NCBI GenBank assembly: GCA_938045435.1
Contig: CALIBA010000051.1
Span: 1 to 29,654 of the forward strand
DNA from: an uncultured Selenomonas sp.
GTDB taxonomy: Bacteria; Bacillota; Negativicutes; Selenomonadales; Selenomonadaceae
Length of the DNA: 29,654 nt
Reading direction: 5' to 3'
A program made the position numbers and the translations under genes. The notes beneath the pieces were generated by a model. The model made no database searches, had not been told where the DNA came from, and was given only the letters and a program-made list of their open reading frames with translations. Positions 24,864-29,654 of the stretch are shown piece after piece (the stretch's first letter is position 1; each line of letters starts with the position of its first letter).

Positions 24864-24922
24864 GCCTTCACCCCTCTAAAATACCAGTCCCTGTGGTGAA
24901 AAAGACTCTGATACACAATATA

Positions 24923-24928
24923 ATTCTA
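24923..24928 (-). promoter_or_regulatory. Likely -10 element of the nar promoter
   Basis: TAGAAT on the minus strand. No good -35 is present, but the CRP/FNR-like palindrome is centred about 30 bp upstream, the spacing of a class II activated promoter (centre near -42). An overlapping TATAGT four bases upstream is an alternative. Confidence 0.45.
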
Positions 24929-24948
24929 CTATATAGGAAAAGCTTATG

Positions 24949-24968
24949 GATGTGAGGAATATCACATC
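24949..24968 (-). promoter_or_regulatory. CRP/FNR-family binding site upstream of narG
   Basis: A dyad GATGTGA-N6-TCACATC, containing the exact CRP-type core TGTGA-N6-TCACA (24951-24966). It is not a perfect FNR site (TTGAT-N4-ATCAA), so the regulator is best described as a CRP/FNR-superfamily protein. Anaerobic or nitrogen-oxide control of nar by such proteins is common; the specific regulator is not in the window. Confidence 0.6.
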
Positions 24969-25067
24969 GTAACGATTTTTTATAAATGAAAGCTATTCCC
25001 CCTATTGTATAATGCTATCGGTTCATATCATACACACCTGTGTCTGCAATCGTTCAAGGCAGCAGAC

Positions 25068-25119
25068 AAAAAAGCACACGGCTTCGTACTTTATAAATCA
25101 AGTACAAAACCGTGTGCTT
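25068..25119 (-). terminator. Terminator of the 111-residue hypothetical gene
   Basis: A 10-bp outer stem, AAGCACACGG with CCGTGTGCTT, encloses an inner GTACTT/AAGTAC stem. On the minus strand it ends in TTTTTT (25068-25073). It lies 35 bp past the stop codon of the gene at 25155-25490 and shields it from nar. Confidence 0.75.
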
Positions 25120-25154
25120 CCTGTGCTCTTTCGCTCTCCTAATCGTTCGCGCTG

Positions 25155-25490
25155 TCAGAGCATCCCCGCAGTCGCCAGCGCATCATCTCGTGCGCTGCTC
25201 AGTTCGAGGACATAGGGGTCACCAAAAATGGTACGCATCGCCTCGCGGTGGATCTCCTCCTCGAGATCCCGCAGCGAATGTGCCAAAGACTTGATGTCCA
25301 GCTCGTAGGCCTCACTGTCCATGCGGCTCATCTGGCGAATCCGCTCCCGATACGTATAACGCTGTGCACGCATATCCTCGATGAGTTCATCATCCTTTGC
25401 AGGCGTTGGCGCTGATGCCTTAACCATCGCATAAATTGGAATCCGACGTGCGGGATTGTCCAGCACCGATGCAATTGATAGTTTGCTCAT
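25155..25490 (-). CDS. Unrecognised small charged protein
   Basis: A 111-residue protein I do not recognise. It begins MSKLSIASVLDNPARRIPIY and has a long, highly charged, probably helical middle (DDELIEDMRAQRYTYRERIRQM, then LAHSLRDLEEEIHREAMR), suggesting a coiled coil. It has no signal peptide or membrane segment and no cysteine. A strong site (AAGGAAGTGAGG) precedes two possible starts, GTG at 25497-25499 and ATG at 25488-25490; the ATG is preferred. It is a single-gene unit between the nar promoter region and the candidate sRNA, with a -10 at 25576-25581 and a terminator at 25068-25119, so it is likely a real gene. No function is proposed. Confidence 0.75.
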   Translation of the reverse strand: MSKLSIASVLDNPARRIPIYAMVKASAPTPAKDDELIEDMRAQRYTYRERIRQMSRMDSEAYELDIKSLAHSLRDLEEEIHREAMRTIFGDPYVLELSSARDDALATAGML

Positions 25491-25575
25491 CACTGCCACC
25501 TCACTTCCTTATGAGTTATCAAAAGTCGCTTTGCAGCGTCTTCCGTTATGAGACATTTCCATTGTCCCTATCTTT

Positions 25576-25581
25576 ATTATA
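25576..25581 (-). promoter_or_regulatory. -10 box, promoter of the small charged protein gene
   Basis: TATAAT on the minus strand, about 86 bp before the ATG. The upstream -35 candidates (TATTCA at 17 bp, ATTCAA at 16 bp) are weak. Confidence 0.4.
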
Positions 25582-25677
25582 AAAGAATCCCCTTCACTTG
25601 AATATAGGTCTTTTTTCCTGTTTTCTTTCTCCTGACATAATTAGGTATGCTTTCCGAAAAAAAAATAAATTTTGCTA

Positions 25678-25706
25678 TTGATTTTCATTCTCTGATGTGC
25701 TATATT
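25678..25706 (+). promoter_or_regulatory. Promoter of the second candidate sRNA
   Basis: TTGATT (25678-25683), a 17-bp spacer ending TGC (extended -10), and TATATT (25701-25706). No + strand gene follows for 3 kb, so it does not serve a protein gene. Confidence 0.5.
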
Positions 25707-25712
25707 ATCTCC

Positions 25713-25821
25713 AGGCTTTCATCGAAGTCACATACTGTGGATGGTATGTGGTTTCAAAGCTCTCCTAAAATATAATACACAGCAAAAACGCCCTGCAGCT
25801 GCTCATTGCAGGGCGTTTTTG
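25713..25821 (+). ncRNA. Candidate structured small RNA, about 109 nt
   Basis: This gap holds no ORF with support but has a + strand promoter (25678-25706), a predicted start near 25713 and a strong terminator at 25784-25820. The first 48 nt fold into a stable structure: GCTTT (25715-25719) pairs with AAAGC (25756-25760), then 12 pairs join GAAGTCACATAC (25724-25735) to GTATGTGGTTTC (25744-25755) with an 8-nt loop and two G-U pairs. A single-stranded AU-rich stretch follows before the terminator. I do not recognise a known family. Alternatives are a riboswitch-like remnant or an operator dyad. Confidence 0.42.
25784..25820. terminator. Bidirectional terminator (sRNA and cinA-SGNH-DUF2939 operon)
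   Basis: A perfect 14-bp stem (25784-25797 with 25807-25820) with a 9-nt loop. The A-run and T-run flanks give a T-tail in both directions. It lies 10 bp after the stop of the minus-strand gene at 25831. Confidence 0.85.
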
Positions 25822-25830
25822 TATCTCGTG

Positions 25831-26523
25831 CTAGTCCCATCCCTGCAGTGCCCAGTAGCGCTCCGCGCCATCCACAAAGACAAAGAGCCCGTTCACATCC
25901 CCATGCTCCAGGCGGGCGCCCGTGAGCCGATAGCGCCCATCGCCGTCCGTCCATCGCTTGAATCGGAGCAAAAGTGTCCCCTCGGGCATGAGGCGTCCAT
26001 AGGTGCTCTCATCCCCTTGGATGCGGCAGACAATCTCCATCTCATCTGCCCTGTCCCCCACATGTTCAACCGTGAGCGTATAGTGCGCGGCGAACTCCCG
26101 CAGCTCATCCGAGCCCCAGCGTGCCGCCCCGTCCTCGCGCGTCACCGGGACACGCGCATCATCGAAATAATACGTGAGCATCGCGTGTGCCATTGCGACA
26201 TCATGTTCCCGTCGCTTCTGCATATAGTCATACATAAATGCACGGTCATGCCGAAAAAACCAGTCCTCCGGATGGCGTTCATGCAGTTCCTGTATGTGCT
26301 CTGCCAAAAGCTCCGTCGTGTTCTCATGTATATCGACAAGGAGGGCATCCACATCGACATACGCCGCAAAGAGCGCCTCATCCTTTGCAGAAACCGCCGC
26401 ACTGATCTCCCGCAGCGCATATTCCGGTGTATGCACGCACCGATCATATACCACATATGCCCCCGCCCCCAGCGCGGCTGCCGCGAGTATGAGCATGAGA
26501 TAAATGCGCAGTCCCTTCTTCAT
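25831..26523 (-). CDS. Membrane-anchored or exported DUF2939-like protein
   Basis: A 230-residue protein with an N-terminal hydrophobic segment (MKKGLRIYLMLILAAAALGAGAYVVYD pattern, residues 1-26) that is a signal anchor or uncleaved signal peptide. The next part, HTPEYALREISAAVSAKDEALFAAYVD, fits the DUF2939 pattern (a Tyr-xxx-hydrophobic pair, a D/E-rich AVxxxD turn, then YVD); that call is from memory. The rest is mixed helix and strand with no catalytic motif that I recognise; it resembles a general envelope protein. The ATG at 26521-26523 follows AGGAGG. It lies 19 bp after the SGNH hydrolase gene, so the two probably form one operon. Function unknown. Confidence 0.75.
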   Translation of the reverse strand: MKKGLRIYLMLILAAAALGAGAYVVYDRCVHTPEYALREISAAVSAKDEALFAAYVDVDALLVDIHENTTELLAEHIQELHERHPEDWFFRHDRAFMYDYMQKRREHDVAMAHAMLTYYFDDARVPVTREDGAARWGSDELREFAAHYTLTVEHVGDRADEMEIVCRIQGDESTYGRLMPEGTLLLRFKRWTDGDGRYRLTGARLEHGDVNGLFVFVDGAERYWALQGWD

Positions 26524-26542
26524 CGTTCCTCCTACAAAGCCT

Positions 26543-27865
26543 CTACCTTGCACGCCGCGCTGTGCTCTCAGCATCCTTTAAGCGGCGCGCGGCCTCGCTG
26601 CTTGCCCACGCAAAACGCGCATGCAGATACTCCTGTACACGCTGCCCGATATACTTTTTCCCCGCAGCATCCGGGTGCAGCCCATCCGTCGTATACTGCT
26701 CCTCCAGTTCGCCGTTTGCATCAGAGAGCACCGTCGAAACATCCACGCAGTATTCCTGCTGCATGACCCAGTGGTTGATATAGTCCATATGCGCACGCCA
26801 GTCCGGCGGCGGCGCATCAATATGCGCACGTGCGGACATGAGCGCGGGGCGGATCGGTGTCGCCGTCAAAAAGATGGGCGTGATGCCGTGCGCCCTACAG
26901 CGATCCCGCAATGCCGTGAGATTGCGCACAGACGCCGCACCAAAAACACCCGTGCGATAGTCGTTCACCCCGCCCATGATGATGAGAATGCGCGGGGAAA
27001 ACGGCAGGACATCGCGGTCAAAACGCGCCAGCATATCTGCCGTCGTGTCGCCGCTGCGCCCAAGATTTTTCACGGGAACATCGCAGTAGGACTCCCAGTT
27101 GTAGAGGAGATAGGAAGGTGGAACGGAAATCGCACCGCCACCATGTGTAATACTGTCGCCGAACGCCGCAATCAGCGCTTCCCCCGTGACATCGAACACC
27201 CCCGGCTCTGACCAGTCCGATACAGGTGCGCCGCTCTCTGTGACACCGCGCACGCGGAACTTATAGCGCCCCGGCGTGCGGTACGCCATATCATCGTAGA
27301 CATCATACGCCCCTGCACGCAGCGTGCGGACGTAAATATCCCGCCCCGCATCGCGGCGGTAGATCTCTACCTCGTGGTGCTTTGCACCGGCGAGCGGCAC
27401 CCATGAGTAGACGGGGTAGAGCATTGCATAGACCATCTTGTCGAACTCTGTGGTAAGAACAGGCGCCGACGGATTGATTTCCCCGTCCAGTACCCGCTGC
27501 GGCGCCGTCGCCTCGGAAAGGGGCTGCCCGTTATAATCTAGGGGGCACACACTGTAATAAAGATCCTCTGCCGATTCATTCGCGCCAAGGGGTACAGTGA
27601 CCCCCGTCGCATAGATATGGTTCATGCTCCCGATCGCCGTCATCCAGTCATTTGGTGCCCCGCGCAAAAGCCGCACCTCATAGCGCACGGCCCCCGGATA
27701 CGCCTGCCATCGAAGGAGCGCCGAGAGGGCACGCTGCCCTTGGAGCTGCTGCACGGTCCCGCGTGCAAGAATCTTCACGGCAGCCTCCGCAGGTGGCATG
27801 GAAATACACAGAAAAGCCCCGACAAAAAGCGCGCCCCATACGAGCAGCTGCGTCCGAAATCGCAT
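26543..27865 (-). CDS. Secreted SGNH/GDSL hydrolase with fibronectin-III-like repeats
   Basis: A 440-residue exported esterase-like protein. Residues 1-28 are a signal peptide ending AEA. Two related strand-rich modules follow, LLRWQAYPGAVRYEVRLLRG (about 51-69) and YSWVPLAGAKHHEVEIYRRD (about 153-172), resembling fibronectin type III repeats. The catalytic SGNH domain starts near 229: block I GDSITHGGG (S238), block II Gly in KNLGRSGDTT (G269), block III GGVND (N301) and block V DGLHPDAAG (D394, H397). Substrate could be a lipid, a polysaccharide acetyl group or another ester; nothing local decides. The ATG at 27863-27865 directly follows the cinA TAA, with a GAAGAGG site inside cinA, so translation is coupled. 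Confidence 0.9.
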   Translation of the reverse strand: MRFRTQLLVWGALFVGAFLCISMPPAEAAVKILARGTVQQLQGQRALSALLRWQAYPGAVRYEVRLLRGAPNDWMTAIGSMNHIYATGVTVPLGANESAEDLYYSVCPLDYNGQPLSEATAPQRVLDGEINPSAPVLTTEFDKMVYAMLYPVYSWVPLAGAKHHEVEIYRRDAGRDIYVRTLRAGAYDVYDDMAYRTPGRYKFRVRGVTESGAPVSDWSEPGVFDVTGEALIAAFGDSITHGGGAISVPPSYLLYNWESYCDVPVKNLGRSGDTTADMLARFDRDVLPFSPRILIIMGGVNDYRTGVFGAASVRNLTALRDRCRAHGITPIFLTATPIRPALMSARAHIDAPPPDWRAHMDYINHWVMQQEYCVDVSTVLSDANGELEEQYTTDGLHPDAAGKKYIGQRVQEYLHARFAWASSEAARRLKDAESTARRAR

Positions 27866-28654
27866 TTAATCCTCTTCCACATATCTGATATACTCTTCCC
27901 CGATGGCACTCTTCGCCGCCGCAAGGGTGGGCGCGAGGAGAACAGCTGCCTCCGCACGCGAGGGTGCCGCCGCCGTCACACGCACAAGCACGCCGTCTGC
28001 CTTCGCATAGGTCGCGACCGACGGGTTCTCTCCGTCCACGAGGCTTCCGAGGCGGTCGGCAACGGGCGACTCTCCAACGACAATGCCCTTTTCCTCCATC
28101 GTATAGAGCTTGATATTCATAGAGACAAAAACCTTATCGCTCTTGCCGCGCAAAAATATCTCGCACGCCATATCGAACATCGGCACCATCTCCTTTGGCG
28201 GCCCCGGCAGCATGATGCAGGCGCGTCCGTCCTTCTCGATGATGACGCCGGGCGCCGTGCCGTGATCGTTTTGCAGCACCGTCGCTCCCGCCGGCACCAT
28301 CGCCTGCTTGCGCATACTCTCTGTGAGCACAGTACCACGCCGTGCTGCACGCGCCTCAAGACGATGCAGCACCGCCGCGTCCTCCGTAGGCGTACAGCCA
28401 AAATAGGAGATGAGCATTTCCTTCGTCAAATCGTCCTTGGTCGGTCCCAACCCCCCAGTCGTCACCACGCAGTCACTGCGTGAAAACGCGACATCGAGCG
28501 CCGCTCTAAGGCGCTCCGGATTATCCCCGACGACCGTTTGATAGTACGAATCCAGCCCCATATGCGCAAGGCGGCGTGCGATGTGCTGTGCATTCGTATT
28601 CAGAATGCTGCCCATGAGAAGCTCCGTCCCCACGCTGACGATTTCCACGACCAT
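27866..28654 (-). CDS. cinA: CinA-type molybdopterin-binding (COG1058) protein, no amidase domain
   Basis: A 262-residue protein equal to the N-terminal MoCF-like domain of CinA. Marks are VEIVSVGTELLMGSILNTNA, the VVTTGGLGPTKDDLTKE loop and the GVIIEKDGRACIMLPGPPKEM segment. In full-length CinA (about 410 residues) a nicotinamide-nucleotide amidase domain with an ESCTGG motif follows; here the protein stops where the linker would begin. COG1058 proteins hydrolyse ADP-ribose or NAD-linked dinucleotides, so a pyridine-nucleotide housekeeping role is plausible. The ATG at 28652-28654 follows a GGGAG site. It is the first gene of the minus operon with the SGNH hydrolase and the DUF2939-like gene; the stop of cinA abuts the next ATG. 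Confidence 0.88.
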   Translation of the reverse strand: MVVEIVSVGTELLMGSILNTNAQHIARRLAHMGLDSYYQTVVGDNPERLRAALDVAFSRSDCVVTTGGLGPTKDDLTKEMLISYFGCTPTEDAAVLHRLEARAARRGTVLTESMRKQAMVPAGATVLQNDHGTAPGVIIEKDGRACIMLPGPPKEMVPMFDMACEIFLRGKSDKVFVSMNIKLYTMEEKGIVVGESPVADRLGSLVDGENPSVATYAKADGVLVRVTAAAPSRAEAAVLLAPTLAAAKSAIGEEYIRYVEED

Positions 28655-28686
28655 ACAACATTTCTCCCTTCCATGATAACTTTTCT

Positions 28687-28715
28687 ATTTTACTACAAAT
28701 ATACTCTCCATGAAA
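28687..28715 (-). promoter_or_regulatory. Possible cinA operon promoter
   Basis: On the minus strand, TTTCAT (28710-28715), 17 bp, TAAAAT (28687-28692). The -35 is weak; a TATAAT-like AT-rich segment lies further upstream. Confidence 0.33.
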
Positions 28716-28760
28716 AGGTAATTCCCCTATTTTCGTCGAAAATATTATATAGTTTATTTA

Positions 28761-28789
28761 TTTTTGGCTCCAAAAATATGCGTTATAAT
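28761..28789 (+). promoter_or_regulatory. Promoter of the BsuPI-domain gene
   Basis: A consensus -10 TATAAT (28784-28789) with a weak -35 TTTTTG (28761-28766) at 17 bp. The leader would be about 53 nt. Confidence 0.45.
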
Positions 28790-28848
28790 GTCTGCACACA
28801 AACGCTTTGTTATGAAAATAGAGCCATCTTGAAAAGAAAGGGATTCTC

Positions 28849-29442
28849 ATGACCTCCATCATGAAAAAAATCATGGCGCTCGGCGTTTTCTGCGCACTCA
28901 CACTGCCGCTCCTTTCGGCAGCTCCCGCAGAGGCGGGCATCGGCGGCGGCATCGGCATCACCTTCCCCGTCAGTCCCGCACGCGGTGCGGGGCAGAGCAG
29001 CACCTACGCCGGCGTCCGCTATGGCGATATATCCGAGGAACTGACCGCGGAGGAAAAGCACGGGCGGCTCTATCTGAAACTCACCGTGACAAACGAAGGA
29101 ACTGCGCCCTATCATGTAGCGCATCCCACCGGACAGAACTATGACTTTGCGCTCCTCGACGCGAAGGGGCGCACCATTTGGCGCTGGTCAGATGATATGT
29201 CATTCACGCAGGCGCTTCAAACATACACCCTTGCACCCGGCGCATCCGAAGAGTTCACTGCCGAAATCGACAGCAAGACCTACCGCACGCTCAAAGAAAA
29301 GGCAGTGCTCGCCGTGGCGGGTCTCACCGACACGGATCTCATACTCTCCGCTGAGGTGCCCGAGGTGCAGACGGGGGGGCGCCGCCCCACACTCATCCAT
29401 GGCGACATCATCTTTGGCCGCAGCGGCCGCGTGCGCTGGTAG
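28849..29442 (+). CDS. Exported BsuPI-domain (proteinase-inhibitor-like) protein
   Basis: A 197-residue exported protein. Residues 1-29 form a signal peptide ending APAEA, then a Gly-rich stretch (GIGGGIGI). The central part matches the BsuPI domain: LKLTVTNEGTAPYHVAHPTG, then QNYDFALLDAKGRTIWRWSDD, FTQALQTYTLAPG. In Bacillus the founding member is an intracellular proteinase inhibitor; as an exported immunoglobulin-like module here, its target is unknown, and inhibition of a protease is only a family-based possibility. The ATG at 28849 follows AAAGGGA; a second Met at 28861 would shorten the signal peptide by four residues. It starts a + strand unit divergent from cinA, and a possible CorC-type gene begins 58 bp downstream. 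Confidence 0.82.
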   Translation: MTSIMKKIMALGVFCALTLPLLSAAPAEAGIGGGIGITFPVSPARGAGQSSTYAGVRYGDISEELTAEEKHGRLYLKLTVTNEGTAPYHVAHPTGQNYDFALLDAKGRTIWRWSDDMSFTQALQTYTLAPGASEEFTAEIDSKTYRTLKEKAVLAVAGLTDTDLILSAEVPEVQTGGRRPTLIHGDIIFGRSGRVRW

Positions 29443-29499
29443 TCCCCGTGACACTCTCCGGCGCCGTATTTTCTGCATGAAAGGAGCTGCATACACACC

Positions 29500-29654
29500 T
29501 TGGACAGTCCCCTATCTGACCTCATATCCATATCACTGCTGATCTTCTGCCTCATCGCAAACGGCTACTTCGCACAGGTCGAGACAGCACTCACAGAGGC
29601 GCTTCCCACGACTCCCAGGGCCTGCGCTCCGCCGAGATGGAGGCCCTGGACAAC
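29500..29654 (+). CDS. Start of a probable HlyC/CorC-type membrane protein, frame uncertain
   Basis: The window ends inside this gene. A TTG at 29500 opens DSPLSDLISISLLIFC followed by LIANGYFAQVETALTE, which fits the first transmembrane segment of a HlyC/CorC (CNNM-domain) transporter of the hemolysin family. After E (29596-29598) the same frame becomes Pro/Arg/Trp-rich, typical of off-frame reading in GC-rich DNA. Frame 3 instead reads ASHDSQGLRSAEMEALDN, more like a real continuation, so a -1 shift near 29598 is suspected. The ribosome site AAGGAG is 13 nt before the TTG, somewhat far, so the start is tentative. No end is visible. Confidence 0.5.
   Translation, partial: MDSPLSDLISISLLIFCLIANGYFAQVETALTEALPTTPRACAPPRWRPWT

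Overview
The window looks like chromosomal DNA of a Selenomonas-type Negativicutes bacterium (a Firmicute with an outer membrane). This is inferred from GC-rich genes separated by AT-rich gaps, strong AGGAGG-type ribosome binding sites, sigma-70 promoters of the TTGACA-17-TATAAT type, and a mix of Firmicutes housekeeping genes with a membrane nitrate reductase. No phage, insertion sequence or CRISPR array was seen.

Layout. 1-870: the 3' part of an O6-alkylguanine-DNA alkyltransferase gene, a candidate small RNA with its own promoter and terminator, and tRNA-Ser(CGA). 872-2830: metY (sulfhydrylase) and dps, transcribed divergently from two near-consensus promoters. 2922-11148, all on the minus strand: maf-radC, usp-dgt-dnaG, then two adjacent full-length principal-type sigma factor genes, then a lactate-dehydrogenase-family gene whose leader carries an intrinsic terminator. 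11174-12658: a 115-bp imperfect inverted repeat and an ArsB/NhaD-type transporter. 12926-18498: a small protein plus a giant DUF5724/DUF4132-type protein, the latter split by a -1 frameshift near its C-terminal domain. 18559-24863: narGHJI on the minus strand behind a class-II-like CRP/FNR-type site. 25155-28654, minus strand: an unrecognised 111-residue protein, a second candidate small RNA (on the plus strand), then cinA(N)-SGNH hydrolase-DUF2939-like protein. 28849-29654: a secreted BsuPI-domain protein and the start of a probable HlyC/CorC-type gene that appears frameshifted.

How it works together. The maf-to-rpoD block is a macromolecular-synthesis cluster (replication priming, dNTP control, sigma factor). 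narGHJI would give anaerobic nitrate respiration, with NarJ as assembly chaperone and NarGHI as the membrane enzyme; the upstream palindrome suggests control by a CRP/FNR-family regulator. Dps and Usp are stress proteins.

Most worth a second look: the tandem sigma factors, the two candidate sRNAs, the attenuator-like leader and unusual active-site motifs of the LDH-like gene, and the conserved but functionally undefined small-protein/DUF4132 pair. All calls are by eye, with no database search.
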